A stretch of DNA of 64,000 nucleotides, from NCBI GenBank assembly GCA_943735955.1, contig OX030960.1, forward strand, positions 6,419,873 to 6,483,872, read 5' to 3'. The position numbers and the translations under genes were made by a program. A model generated the notes under the pieces. It was not told where the DNA came from and ran no database searches. It worked only from the letters and a program-made list of their open reading frames with translations. Below are positions 32,201 through 42,807 of this stretch, piece by piece. Numbering within the stretch: the stretch's first letter is position 1; every line of letters begins with the position of its first letter. The stretch is from Piscicola geometra (taxonomy: Eukaryota; Annelida; Clitellata; Hirudinida; Piscicolidae).

Positions 32201-34581
32201 TTTTTCGGGGGTATTATAAGTTTAAAAATCGTTTTTCCAAGATCTGAAAAGCTGTACAACGGAATGCCACCGGTCGGCTTGAGGGGACATCTGGCTGATG
32301 GCGTCTCAAGACTCATGGGCTTTGCTATCCTCAGACAACTGAGAGTAAAAAAAAGTGAGATAACGATAATAATATGTTATATTACTATTTTGAAAAATAT
32401 TTATATACAACTTTTTGAATTATATTAATGAGTATAATTTTTTGAAAAATTTTTTACAATAAATTTTATTAACCCAGATGCATGCAATGTGCCGGTGTTC
32501 ATGCAGGGATTTGTGACCTCTTGCAACGTTCCTTACAGCTACCCGGACGAAGACATGGACAACTATTTTCCTGGATGGATGCCCTTTGTTAACGATTCTT
32601 TTTTGCAAAACTCCTCACAGACTACCAGCTCCAACAGCAACCTCTTCCACTCCCATCGCATGCCAGAGTTTGAGTACAGGAGCGCCAGTAGTCTCGACAG
32701 CCTGCCCATCTTTGTCACTCATGCTTTGTACAGGGGTGGAGGTTACGTGGCAGAGTTGAAAGGCACCGTGAAAACTTTGGTTTCACAAGTTGAAAGACTG
32801 AAAGAAGCCCGTTGGATTGACCAGTACACCAGGGCGGTCTTTCTGGAGTTTTCAGTCTACAACGTCCACACGAATCTTTTTGGCGTAATCACCATCGTTT
32901 TCGAGCTCTTGAACACCGGAGGATTTGACGTATACGAACGAATAGACTCAATGAATCTCCTCACTAATGCTTCTATTGTTTTCTACATCAGCCTGGTCCT
33001 CTATCTCATCCTCACCCTGTACTACTGCTACCTAGAGATCAAACTTCTCATCAAACTCAAGCTTGCCTACTTCAAAGGCTTCTGGAGCTGTGTGGAAGTA
33101 ATCAATTTGATACTGGCTATCGGGTGTGTTGCCATTTACTTCATCAAGCTCTACTCCATGCAAGCCATCATGAAGATCTTTCACACGTCTGGCGGCAACG
33201 CCTACAATCGTCTGCAGGGCGTGGCGGCCTGGCACGAAATGCTTGTTTCGTTCATGGCGCTGGTTGTTTTTTTCTCGACTATCAAGTTCATCAAGATACT
33301 AAGGTGCTTGTGGTGTTTGGTTTTTGAGGGTAAAGTTTGTGGTGATTGTGTTGTGATTAAAGAGGATTTGAAAGTGTGTTGTAATAGAGTAATTTAAGAT
33401 TTATTTTCCCTATTAAAACTTCAAAATTGAAATATTTCAATAACAATCATTAAATTTCCATAATACCACAACAACCTTCTTTTTGTTAGCACATAACAAA
33501 AACGACCAGATTCAACAAGAACATCGGTTTGTTCGGTTCGACACTTTCCTACGCCAGCAAGTACCTGTTGTCCTTCTGCATCATCTTCTGTATCGTCTTC
33601 TTCGCCTTCGTGCAACTCTTCTACTTGGTCTACATCCAGAGCTTGGTCACTTTCTCATCCTTCCTCTCGGCCTCTCAGCAGTGCCTCCAGATGCTGGTTG
33701 GAAAGTTCGACTTCCAAGACATGCGCAGTGTTAGTTAGTGTGTTTCTGATGATGATGATGATGATAATGATGATGATACTCACTACAAAAACAACTTCTA
33801 CCTTTCTCGCAAGTCTTACAACACAACCACGCCTCCAACAGGCAAGTCCTTACTTTGGCACCTTCATCTTCTTCGCTTTTATGACGATTCTCGCTTTTGT
33901 CCTCCTCACCCTTTTCGTTACCATAGTTACAGAGTCATTTCAAGTGGTACGTAGCAACGCCCAGAAACAAAGCAACGAACACGAGGTGGTTGACTTTATG
34001 CTGGAGAAACTGAAACAGGCTATTGGAGTGAGTGATGTGCTGTGCTTTCATCCTACTAGAGCTTGGTGTGATTGTTTGTGGATACATTTTCATTAGAGAT
34101 AGCAACTGGTACGCGAAAAATTTATTTGACCTGGGTACTGGAATTTTTATTATTATTTACAATTTATAACACTTCAAATTAAAGAAATTATTGATTAAAT
34201 ATAAATTTTCAAGTTTTTAATGTAATTTCATTTTTGTTTGCTTATATTTTTATTTTAAAAAATTCTTACATGCTAAAGACATGCACATTTGAAAGAAAAT
34301 TAATGAAACTTTTTTCACACTTTTGGACCACTTTTTCACTTCAAATTCATCATAAAAATATACTTCAGAAGCGCATAGCACGTGGTAGCAGCAGTGTGAC
34401 ACCGGTGATGACGTCTAGAGAATTGAAAAATCAATTCAGTACCCTAGAGGTCAGACTTGATGGCATTTTGAAACTCTGGAGTCGAGATCAAGAAGTTGAA
34501 GATGAGAATAAAGCCATAAAAGATTTGCTGAACACAGCTGGAAAGAATGTGGCGAAGAAAGGTAGCAGTGGAAATGTTTAA
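13821..34581 (+). CDS. Polycystin-1 family protein (PKD1-like), full length
   Basis: About 20.8 kb and some 45-50 small exons. The ATG at 13821 opens a signal peptide (MKLSNSFITFYFFFFIYL) leading straight into a WSC domain. Domains in order: WSC; PKD repeats; REJ module; GAIN domain ending in a GPS with an intact HLT cleavage triplet; TM1; PLAT/LH2; ten further membrane segments including the polycystin-cation-channel block; a C-terminal coiled coil ending ...KKGSSGNV. This is the architecture of polycystin-1, a large GPS-cleaved receptor-channel that pairs with TRPP (polycystin-2) channels and works in cilia, and in sperm for the REJ relatives. An AATAAA lies about 85 nt after the stop. The domain blocks are listed separately. 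Several internal exons were placed by similarity only, so exact boundaries and the completeness of the middle part are uncertain. No frameshift was seen in the exons checked. PKD1 versus PKD1L1/2/3 cannot be settled. Confidence 0.9.
14364..20570 (+). other. Polycystin PKD-repeat region
   Basis: Immunoglobulin-like PKD repeats are marked by their central strand: VVFGDGSQNTF (about 14885), CTWNYGDGE (about 17200), FVDINFGDGTP (about 18385) and LMVDFGDGTPP (about 18795), each followed by a PGxYxVxVxxxN-type strand (LPGLYSVDVHCFNN about 17615, YAGVYTVCLSV about 18165, TPGVYNVYILMYN about 19530, GTYSVELTLSNDFG about 20375). One long exon (about 17556-18440) carries several repeats; the rest are split among small exons. 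The exon at 15653-15898 is cysteine-rich (AANFYCFFSSQCRSSATC) and may be a divergent non-PKD insert. N-glycosylation sequons are frequent. Confidence 0.85.
20720..23550 (+). other. Polycystin REJ (receptor for egg jelly) module
   Basis: SSADCSRPIVDIVDKS (about 21060) matches the conserved REJ opening. LNPALFSIDPDVIQGTPK, spliced to FDSFSWYC (about 21490-21755), is the canonical REJ motif (LDxSxSxDPDx...LxFxWxC). NLGGCFSLGPG and further exons with SNVNDVMIDKSLFEKSVEYV (about 22930) and RVELGVDAKG (about 23390) follow. REJ modules are fibronectin-III-like and precede the GAIN domain in polycystin-1 and sea-urchin suREJ proteins. Confidence 0.85.
23700..27580 (+). other. Polycystin GAIN domain and GPS autoproteolysis site
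   Basis: Helical GAIN-A exons lie at about 23701-23882 and 24525-24811, then VPITRHKGANFGIEEGTLGD (about 24960-25089), about 25229-25302 and about 25475-25840 (MAGVLRDRLVSG, PIIMETPNLDISL). The GAIN-B exons (26351-26690, 26930-27191) end at the GPS exon (27397-27512). The GPS reads WDSDETC...CECTHLTAFGGSF with both cysteine pairs and the HL/T scissile tripeptide intact, so self-cleavage is predicted. The 24.96-kb exon is the 5' limit of the later segmental duplication. Confidence 0.88.
27629..29372 (+). other. Polycystin TM1 and PLAT/LH2 domain
   Basis: TM1 is FICLIYLIVLVWARYQDKKD (about 27690-27760), ending in the basic-acidic stop. The PLAT domain follows over small exons: DKYLYEVVISTGMRRNAGT (about 27995), VQIIVAGEREETQTRCL (about 28321), FLMSVPRPLGELIYLKVWHD (about 28420-28600), GWYLDSVCIKDVQ (about 28791), KYFFLVDSWLALERGNG and LVALSGHQELTVSKHIFNKK (about 29290). 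PLAT domains bind lipid and protein and lie in the first cytoplasmic loop of polycystin-1. Confidence 0.92.
28985..29166. repeat. 24-bp AT-rich minisatellite in a polycystin intron
   Basis: About seven to eight nearly perfect tandem copies of a 24-bp unit beginning AATTTATTTATTTTCATTTA, between the PLAT exons at about 28890 and 29290. The last copy carries a substitution (AAAATAGTTATT). Confidence 0.95.
29618..34070 (+). other. Polycystin membrane and channel region
   Basis: The block starts with DDHLWFSIVSSRASSRFTRV and RLSCCLCLLFCVMFANAMFY (TM2), then ISNLVVFPINFIIVLLF (TM3). A long, very acidic/basic cytoplasmic loop (about 30120-30420) precedes MLPWWFVIVAWVLLWL (TM4). An EDEEDDKDDK-rich segment follows at about 31040. 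LYNGMPPVGLRGHLADGVSR and MGFAILRQLRVKK match the conserved polycystin extracellular domain, with CNVPYSY and a large TOP-like exon (32478-33308). The channel-domain helices run through STIKFIKILR, joined by a phase-2 intron to FNKNIGLFGSTLSYASKYLL (33510), and FFAFMTILAFVLLTLFVTIV (about 33865). The last two exons of this block are duplicated downstream. Confidence 0.92.
34371..34581 (+). other. Polycystin C-terminal cytoplasmic coiled coil
   Basis: The last exon encodes RIARGSSSVTPVMTSRELKN followed by FSTLEVRLDGILKLW, EDENKAIKDLL and a basic tail to the TAA stop. The heptad-like spacing matches the position of the polycystin-1 coiled coil that pairs with polycystin-2. Confidence 0.85.
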
Positions 34582-34665
34582 GCTGTTTAAATTCTTGTTT
34601 TTATATTACATAATTGTTTGAAATAACTTTAAATAATAATCAATTAGTGTGATAGTTTAATTTGA

Positions 34666-34671
34666 AATAAA
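34666..34671 (+). terminator. Polyadenylation signal of the polycystin-1-like gene
   Basis: AATAAA 85 nt after the stop codon. The same signal is kept at 41871-41876 in the duplicated copy. Confidence 0.6.
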
Positions 34672-35234
34672 AAAATAAGTAATCATATTATTTATATGCA
34701 TAAAAAATAAAATAACCTTTGAGACTGAAAACATTTATTGAAAATCAAATTGCTGGACTAGTTAAAAGTTTATTTGAAATCTGATACTTGAATTTTTAGC
34801 ATCATTTTCTCTTGTTCTGCATATTTAACTATTCTATTTTTCACATGAACATTTTAAGAATTATTTGCACATATTGAAAACTTTCTTTAACTTTTTTCAA
34901 AGTTTAAAACTATTTGAATGCACCTGATGTGCATTGCACCTTGCTGTCATATTCTCACAAACTATTTTTTAAATTCTTACAAACTCAATAGAATCTTTAA
35001 GCAAATATAACTTCAAATCCAAAATCGCTTACCGCGAAAAAATCTAAATATTTTATTATTTATAAGTATTTAAACCATTGTTTAGAAGTTTAACAAAATT
35101 TATTATTTTTTTAATCTGAAAACAATGATGCAATATTCATAGTAAACTTTAATGAGTAAAGAAGATTTTTTATTGCAAACATAAATTCCTCGTCGTCAAT
35201 CATTCTAAACTCAACACTGAAGTGGTTATTCTAT

Positions 35235-35613
35235 TCAAAATACAATATCGCGTTTCATTCTTGTTTTCCATGAGTATTCGAAAGCAAAGCATAAACAACA
35301 TTTGAAACCCGGCAAAACTCTTTCTTCTATCTGTACACGCACTACTGTTGTCACTCTGGTAGACATCTGAAAATAACACTTCATAACTTTAAAAAAAGTC
35401 TCTACAATGTGGGTTGTACCACTGCAAAGATATTCGAATCACTGAATAAATAAACCAAATGCACTCAAAATCTTCAGAAAACACTTTCACTTCTTTCACC
35501 GTCAGCTGGATTCCCGCTTGAGTCTGTAGCGCAATGTATCGGTAGAAAGAAGGTTCCTTGACAGGCACAATAACTTCCATTCTGAGTTTGTTTTGTTCAG
35601 AAAGGAGACTCAT
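35235..35613 (-). CDS. Uncharacterised small gene or gene remnant, copy A
   Basis: I do not recognise this. The ATG at 35613 opens a frame (MSLLSEQNKLRMEVIVPVKE...QLTVKE) with possible donors at GAA|GTGAAA or AAA|GTGTTT. A TTTTCAG acceptor precedes a second frame starting at 35366 (MSTRVTTVVRVQIEERVLP...) that runs to TGA at 35235. Exon 1 is kept open in copy B with a mix of silent and replacement changes. The second exon carries a 1-bp indel between copies, so the two C termini differ. AT-rich TATA-like sequence lies about 90 bp upstream. It could be a short conserved gene or a decaying one. Confidence 0.35.
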
Positions 35614-36301
35614 TAATTTTTACTTCAATGGACTCAAAAGATTTAATTGTTTAAAAGTTTTAACCTATGGGGTCAACGGTACTTGGAGGTAGAGCAAGGA
35701 ATATAAATAGATACATTAAGTCTTAATGATTAAGAAAAACACTTGAAGTCTATTTTAAAATGACTAACTTGAAACCATTGTATGTTTCAATTTATAATAG
35801 AATGTCTCCTGAAACAGTAAAAGGCTATCTCAAACTCAAATAACTAAATAACAAAAACTGGGAAAAAAGTATAAGTCCATACAGTTTCATAAGTTCTTTA
35901 AACGCTATGTTATTGTTTCTATCAAGAGTTTCGAAAGTGACGTATGAAAAGAAAAGTACTTACTTTTTTTGCACTTAATAATTTATAATTTAAGAAACAT
36001 CTATCAACGGAGCCAGTCAGTTTGAATCATTTGAATTAGAAACACTTATACCTTCGATTTAATCATCTGCTTCTAAATTCTCACGCGCGCAATTCCACTT
36101 TTTATGAATGCATTATAATGAATTTGAAGAATACTTTTAAAAAAATATAAAGACGTAATGATGGAATATTTTATAAGATCCGAAGAAAAATCTAAAAAAT
36201 TGTAAATCTTTTTCATTTAAATCAGTTCTAAATTAAATTGATTACAAACTTTAAAGCTTTTATATTTCATAAATGTTCTTGCTGTTAAGGCTTTTGAAGT
36301 A

Positions 36302-38301
36302 TTATCCACTTCTTGCACAAAAAAGAACATCATCTCCTCTCTCTTGCTTGCAGTACGTGCCCTCAGGGCACACTTCAATGAGCTGCAAATTTAAGAACTA
36401 ATTCAGCTTACTCTAACTTCAAGAGTAATTATCTAGTGAATTCATTCTAGTATAGAGCACTTGAAAGAACGCGCTTTTTTATGGCAAGTTATGCAGTACC
36501 GAATACAGTACTCACCCCACATTTGCATGGTTTTGTCCTATCATAGTCAATGCTCCAACAGTCAGGATAGCCTTTAGAGTGATAAAGAAGATGTTCAATT
36601 GTGATATGCATTTTTTTATTAATATAGATTTAATAATTAATGAATATTTTCTATAAATACAATCTCATTGAGAAATCTCAATTTCTCACTCACCACATTT
36701 ATAATCCATAACTAGCTGATGGCCATCATAACTTTCTGACTGTATGCAAATTTTTCCTTCGCTGCACACAGTTTTATTCTTTGTGGTGTATAAGAAATAA
36801 AAAACTAGTTTTATTCAATCATATAGCACATACCCATGTGTAGCTTCTAGTGTTTTTATTCCAACTTTCACAATAACAAGCAACTGTGGATGGATTTATT
36901 GATTAGTTTGTTTCTCATTTTAATTAATATATTTATAATTCTCGTTAAAAACTTTAGACGGATGAAGTTAAAAGAACCAATTAAATGGCTTTTTACAAAT
37001 CAAACGTGCTTTAAGTTCGTCACCTTCTGGAAATCGCTTTGAGGTGTAATCGACTGTGCTACACTTACCTACTGGCGTGTTGACTGTGGATAATAATATA
37101 AAGTTAAAACCTTCTTTTGATAAGAAAATTTCTATTTGTTGAAATTTTAAAAATATGCAAAGCGAATGTGAACCCTATGGTAAAATTTTGGGAAAGTATC
37201 AATCATTGAATTTATAGTAGACTAAAAAATGAAAACATAACATTAACAAAATACTTGTAAGCAAATTCAAGAATTTCTTAATTCAAAGTCTGAAATTTAT
37301 AAAATGAGTTTTTATTCACCATTGATACATTCATTTGAGTCATCACCTCTCTTAACCAGACAAAATTCGTCTTCGCAACACGGTTCGCCGTTCTGAAATG
37401 AGATTTAGGCTGTTCAGAAATTTTTCAAAAGTATTATGCAATCTTCAAATGTTGAAAACTGAAATTTTAAACATTTTAATTAACAGAGGGATAACTATAT
37501 TTATTATTATTTTAGATTTGTGTTTAATTGAAGGCATACAATATAAAACTATTTCTCTCTGTCCCCATCTTGATGTTTTTTCTACTATTTTCCAAAAGTG
37601 TAACTAAAAATGTAAGAATTTTTCAATATTTTGTTAAGCTATCTTTAACCAATCAACTAAAATGTATAAATTTAACTGGTTATAGTTTCTTTCAGGTTAT
37701 TTAGTCATTTAAATTAGACTCAGTTATGGATGATATATACTGTATATTATAGGATTATATATTTTATTTTTGTATATTTAAAAATCTGAATTTTTTGGGG
37801 TATTGTTCTATGGATATAATTGGTTTCATCATTTAGAAAAACATAAAGTGTATGAGTCCCCAAAGGTATATTTTAATTTCGAAAACATTTATAAATCTTT
37901 AATAGTCAATGCTTTTTGCTTTGAATAAAATATTAATACTTTTCATAACACCTATTACAAACCAGGCAAATGCAGGGCTGATTTGGTCTTTGGTATTTGT
38001 CCTGATCAACAATTTGACAATCGGGAAGGTCTGTGAGTACTAAAAATTATGTTTTCTTTCATCAAAACTGTAGTTGTTTCACTAATGTTGGAATTTAAAA
38101 ATATTTTTCATTTAATGCTACGAGATCAGTTTAAGTGATCTATAAACCCAATATTTTAATGATGGATTTCATGATGAATTAAATAAATATAAAGCGTAAA
38201 TTTAATAAAAAACGAAAAGATGTTATTGTTAATCGTTTAAAACCTTCATTGAGACAGACATGGACAAGAACCGTAAGAAGCACTAAGTATAACTTAGCCA
38301 T
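36302..38301 (-). CDS. Secreted three-module cysteine-rich protein, copy A (family not recognised)
   Basis: Eight small exons join in phase: 38301 (MAKLYLVLLTVLVHVCLNE, a clean signal peptide), about 38033-37968 (LPDCQIVDQDK...PCICL), about 37394-37321 (CCEDEFCLVKRGDD.NEC), about 37086-37023 (GKCSTVDYTSKRFPEG), about 36891-36838 (ACYCESWNKN), about 36770-36698 (TVCSEGKICIQSES), about 36575-36524 (YPDCWSIDYDRTKPCKCG) and about 36384-36302 (VCPEGTYCKQERGDDVLFC, then ARSG and TAA). The mature protein is about 150 residues, made of three repeats, each with a PDC/KC-D-PCxC half and a CxxGxxC...C half encoded on separate exons; it has no membrane segment. A TATA box (CTATAAAG on the minus strand, 38336-38343) lies about 35-40 bp upstream of the ATG. 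Function unknown: an extracellular, disulfide-rich role is all the sequence supports. Confidence 0.7.
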
Positions 38302-38335
38302 CTTTCAAATTTTCAGATGCATGCTTCTTCGCAGA

Positions 38336-38343
38336 CTTTATAG
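38336..38343 (-). promoter_or_regulatory. TATA box of cysteine-rich gene copy A
   Basis: CTATAAAG on the minus strand about 35 bp before the ATG, conserved exactly at 46025-46032 in copy B, together with the short 5' leader. Confidence 0.55.
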
Positions 38344-38594
38344 TGATAAGACAATGATTATTACAACTTAATGTTAACTAAAACTCTACAAAACATCCAT
38401 TGAGGAGTTGTTTGGTTTATCAAATGTCATGTTTGAGCCACACATTTGGAAACAAAAGGCTTTGGTTCGAGGATTTAATCTAGGATATGCTACAAAGAGT
38501 TTTTTATTACATTTTTGATGTATTTTTTAATAAAAACAATAGGGTTTTGGAACAAAGAGTCTTTGATTTATTTTTTATCTACTCTGACTATAAT

Positions 38595-39723
38595 TAGCAA
38601 CCCCAATCGATTTTTAAAACATGTTCATTTTTTAAAATTGAAACGCTCAAATTGTAGATTTTGATTTACTGATTTTAAATACGTTAACCAAATTTTAATT
38701 TGTTTGTTTAAAAAAAAGTTATACCTATTTTAAAATTTAAAAAGAACACATTTTTTGTACTGTTTTTACGTCATAATCTATAAGCAATTCACGGCCCCCT
38801 CACAAAACAGAAATATTGTTTTTTTGTCATAACTTTTGTTTTTTTCTTCTTATATTGTTGAAAATCACTAGTTTTATTTAATTTGATACAAGGAATCAGA
38901 ATTAAGAGTTAAAAGAATTATATCTTTCAAAATGACAAAGTTATTAACATTTTAAAAGCTTCACTTATGGAAGAAATCAACCTTTACAGTAGTTTATTCT
39001 TTTTAATTATTATATACTTTTTTAAAATTGAAACGCTCAAATTGTAGATTTTGATTTACTGATTTTAAATACGTTAACCAAATTTTAATTTGTTTGTTCA
39101 AAAAAAAGTTATACGTATTTTAACTTAATAACTTAACAATTTTGTGTCAAGTCGAAAGCATGTACACTTTAAAATCTATTTCGTATACTTAAAAAATGTT
39201 TTTTCAAAACTTTTTTTACAGAATTTTATTGAGTATAACTTATACTTTTTCAATAACTTTCTTAAGTAAAAACTATCTTTTTTGATTCCCGAATTACTAA
39301 ATTTAGAGCTTTGCCTCGAGTTTTCTGGCTTCTCACTTAATATTTATTCAACTTAAGAAAAATATAATGATAGATTATTTAAAGACGAATCTAATTATGT
39401 ATAATTCAATATTATACGTAATTTTTTGGTTAGCGAAATAAGAAATGAATAAGTACGTATAAAAAGTAGCAGTCCTTAAATTATAGCTTTTTACTGTTAC
39501 GCTAGATTCAAGGGATATTTTGATTAAAATCCTTTTATTTGAAAGCTTACATAATATATAATTTATTTATAAAATACTCATTTAAAAGATAATGAAATTG
39601 TCTTTCATGCACTTGCTTTTTTATTTCGATAGAATTACGCATAACTTAAATTTTAAGACTTTTCTATAATTTTACTGTAAAACGTCACTTTTGCTCATTA
39701 GCATAAGTCGATTGGGGTTGCTA
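38595..39723. mobile_element. Non-autonomous DNA transposon with terminal inverted repeats, present only in copy A
   Basis: The element starts TAGCAACCCCAATCGATT and ends AAGTCGATTGGGGTTGCTA: a 15-bp inverted repeat (AGCAACCCCAATCGA). It is flanked by CTATAAT direct repeats (38588-38594 and 39724-39730; 8 bp ACTATAAT if the shared A is counted). Copy B has the unoccupied site with a single ACTATAAT (about 46486-46493), which proves insertion. It is about 1.13 kb, very AT-rich and has no transposase frame. An internal direct repeat of about 110 bp occurs at about 38629 and 39020. The target size and ends suggest a hAT-type or related MITE-like element; the superfamily is uncertain. Confidence 0.88.
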
Positions 39724-39916
39724 CTATAATCTTTACAATTTTTTAAGATCTTTTAACATTATTGAAGCTTTAATGATTCTAATATTACTATCCTTATTTT
39801 CAAAACAAAATAGATTAAATGAGAATAAAATCTATTTTAGAATTTATTAACGTAAAAGCTCTATATTTTTCATAACTCGTAAAGGCTGGATGTGGATATA
39901 ATTAAAAATAATTTGA

Positions 39917-40040
39917 ATGCTTCTTCGTAACTTTCAGTGGCAGCTATCTGCTGCAAATCTTGGGAGGGGGGTCCTAACCAGCACGGACAATCCTGGGGGA
40001 GTCCTGAAAAACGGACCCCTCTTTTCCCCACTTGAAAAAA
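39917..40040. repeat. GC-rich block duplicated in both units
   Basis: A short block (CAGCTATCTGCTGCAAATCT ... GGACAATCCTGGGGGAGTCC ... ACGGACCCC) that is far richer in G and C than its surroundings. It stays open in one plus-strand frame (QLSAANLGRGVLTSTDNPGG). It recurs at 46678-46800. No acceptor/donor pair or family match identifies it as an exon. Confidence 0.5.
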
Positions 40041-40238
40041 CTTTGTTTTATACGAATATTCAAGTAAGCAATGAAAAGTTTATTTTAGACCGTTTTTCTC
40101 TGAAATTTTTTTTTCCTAAGTTTTTGCACATTTTTGGTAGCTTAAACACAACATCAAAACTAAAATAGTTTTTTTTTAAAGATTCTAAAATGCACATTTG
40201 TCGTTTAAGCACATTCTGATGAGACGCATTAAAGTTCC

Positions 40239-41756
40239 AATTACACGACATAAGGGTGCAAACTTTGGCATAGAGGAAGGAACGCTGGGTGATCTGAAAC
40301 AATCGGCTGCAGGTCCTCACTTCTACTATGACACTGACTACGACAGCCCTAGAGCAGGTATTCTGAAGGAAGTAAACTAATTGAACATACGAAAACTCGA
40401 ATGAAATGATTATAAGCATTACATTTATTTACTTACCTTGAATTAGACTTTTTTTCATCTATACTAAGGTGCTTGTGGTGGTTGGTTTTTGAGGGTAAGT
40501 TTAAGGTGATTGTGTTGTGATTAAGGAGGACTTGAAAGTGTGTTGTAATAGAGTAATTTAAGATTTATTTTCCCTATTAAAACTTCAGAATTAAAATATT
40601 TCAATAACAATCATTAAATTTCCATAATACCACAACAACCTTCTCTTTGTTAGCACATAACAAAAACGACCAGATTCAACAAGAACATCGGTTTGTTCGG
40701 TTCGACACTTTCCTACGCCAGCAAGTACCTGTTGAACTTCTGCATCATCTTCTGCATCGTCTTCTTCGCCTTCGTGCAACTCTTCTACTTGGTCTACATC
40801 CAGAGCTTGGTCACTTTCTCATCCTTCCTCTCGGCCTCTCAGCAGTGCCTCCAGATGCTGGTTGGAAAGTTCGACTTCCAAGACATGCGCAGTGTTAGTT
40901 AGTGTGTTTCTGATGATGATGATGATGATGATGATAATGATGATGATACTCACTACAAAAACAACTTCTACCTTTCTCGCAAGTCTTACAACACAACCAC
41001 GCCTCCAACAGGCAAGTCCTTACTTTGGCACCTTCATCTTCTTCGCTTTTATGACGATTCTCGCTTTTGTCCTCCTCACCCTCTTCGTTACCATAGTTAC
41101 AGAGTCATTTCAAGTGGTTCGTAGCAACGCCCAGAAACAAAGCAACGAACACGAGGTGGTTGACTTTATGCTGGAGAAACTGAAACAGGCTATTGGAGTG
41201 AGTGATGTGCTGTGCTTTCATCCTACTAGAGCTTGGTGTGATTGTTTGTGAATTGGGATACATTTTTATTTAGAGATAGCAATTGGTACCCGAGCAATTT
41301 ATTTGACCTGGGTCCTCGAATTTTTTATTTATTTACAATTTATAACAATTTTAAATTAAAAAAATTATTGATCAAATATAAATTTTTAAATTTGTAATGT
41401 AATTTCATTATTGTTAACTCATATTTTTATTTTAAAAAGTTCTTACACGCTTAAGACATGCACATTTAAAAAAAAGTAATGATTCTTTTTTTCACTTTTG
41501 GACCACTTTTTCATCTCAAATTTATCATAAAAATATACTACAGAAACGCATAGCACGTGGTAGCAGCAGTGTGACACCGGTGATGACGTCTAGAGAATTG
41601 AAAAACCAATTCAGTACCCTAGAGGTCAGACTTGATGGCATTTTGAAACTCTGGAGTCGAGATCAAGAAGTTGAAGATGAGAATAAAGCCATAAAAGATT
41701 TGCTGAACACAGCTGGAAAGAATGTGGCGAAGAAAGGTAGCAGTGGAAATGTTTAA
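40239..41756 (+). pseudogene. Truncated duplicate of the polycystin-1-like 3' end
   Basis: It contains a copy of the GAIN exon (40239-40357), then the last bases of the 33.3-kb exon (ATACTAAG plus donor, about 40463), and full copies of the exons at 40674-40892, about 41010-41195 and 41545-41756 with stop and AATAAA. All frames are open and nearly identical to the parent, but no signal peptide or promoter is included. Splicing the GAIN exon (phase 1 donor) to the next exon (which needs phase 2) is out of frame. It therefore looks non-functional, though a transcript could arise by read-through or as a source for gene conversion. Confidence 0.8.
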
Positions 41757-42440
41757 TCTTTTGAAATTCTTGTTTTTATATTACATAATTGTTTGAAATA
41801 ACTTTAAATAATAATTGATTAGTTTGATAATTGTAGATGCACGAAAGTGCGAATGAATTATTTAATTTGAAATAAAAAAATAAGTAATCATATTATTTAT
41901 ATGCATACAAAATAAAATAACCTTTGAGACTGAAAACATTTATTGAAAATCAAATTGCTGGACTAGTTAAAAGTTTATTTGAAATCTGATACTTGAATTT
42001 TTAGCATCATATTCTCTTGTTCTGCATATTTAACCATTCTATTTTTCACATGAACATTTAAAGATTTATTTGCACATATTGAAAACTTTCTTTGAACTTT
42101 TTCAAAGTTTAAAACTATTTGAATGCACCTTGCTGTCTTATTCTCACAAACTATTTTTACAATTCTCACAAACTCAATAGAATCTTTAAGCAAATCTAAC
42201 TTCAGATCCAAAATCGCTTACCGCGAAAAAATCTAAATATTTTATTATTTATAAATATTTAAACCATTGTTTAGAAATATAACAAAATTTATAATTTTTT
42301 TAATCTAAAAACAATGATTTAATATTCATAGTAAACTTTAATAAGTAAAGAAGATTTTTTATTGCAAACATAAATTCTAAATCAATCATTCTAAACTCAA
42401 CCCTGAAGTGGTTATTCTATTCAAAATACAATATCGCGGT

Positions 42441-42807
42441 TCATTCTTGTTGTCCATGAGTACTCGAAAGCAAAGCATAAACACCATTGAAAAGCGGCAA
42501 AACTCTTTCTTCTATCTGTACATGCACTACTGTTGTCACTCTGGTAGACATCTGAAAATAACACTTCATAATTTATATAAAAAAATCTCTACAATGTGGG
42601 TTGTACCACTGCAAAGATATTCGAATCACTGAATAAATAAACCAAATGCACTCAAAATCTGTCACTTTCAGAAAACACTTTCACTTCTTTCACCGTCAGC
42701 TGGATTCCCGCTTGAGTCTGTTGCGCAATGTATCGGTAGAAAGAAGGCTCCTTGACAGGCAAAATAACTTCAATTCTGAGTTTGTTCTGCTCAGAAAGAA
42801 GACCCAT
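42441..42807 (-). CDS. Uncharacterised small gene or gene remnant, copy B
   Basis: This is the duplicate of the feature at 35235-35613. The first frame starts at 42807 (MGLLSEQNKLRIEVILPVKE) and the second at 42551 (MSTRVTTVVHVQIEERVLP). The 1-bp difference shifts the end to a different frame closing with TGA at 42441. There is also a 6-bp insertion at the end of exon 1 relative to copy A. No family match. Confidence 0.35.

Larger units (their letters stand above)
24950..40222. repeat. Segmental duplication, source unit (copy A)
   Basis: The sequence from the polycystin exon at about 24.96 kb to about 40.22 kb reappears downstream as 40222-46969 minus an internal block. The match resumes exactly at ATACTAAGGTGCTTGTGG (33298 here, about 40463 in the second copy) and runs to the element ending GCACATTCTGAT (about 40217 and about 46963). 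Coding identity in the polycystin exons is close to complete. Intergenic parts show scattered substitutions and small indels, including a GAT microsatellite two repeats shorter here (33747-33777) than in copy B. Confidence 0.85.

Noticed and set aside
33510..33734. Alternative frame AHNKNDQIQQEHRFVRF upstream of the channel exon
   Set aside because: The true acceptor is ACGACCAG at 33509, which joins KILR to FNKNIGLF in frame. The longer frame only reads intron sequence and an off-frame overlap.
33698..33790. Methionine-rich stretch as coding sequence
   Set aside because: It is a GAT microsatellite in an intron, and it differs in repeat number between the two duplicated copies.
41975..42211. 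78-residue minus-strand frame in copy B
   Set aside because: The equivalent stretch in copy A (about 34790-34990) is broken by stops, so the frame is not conserved.
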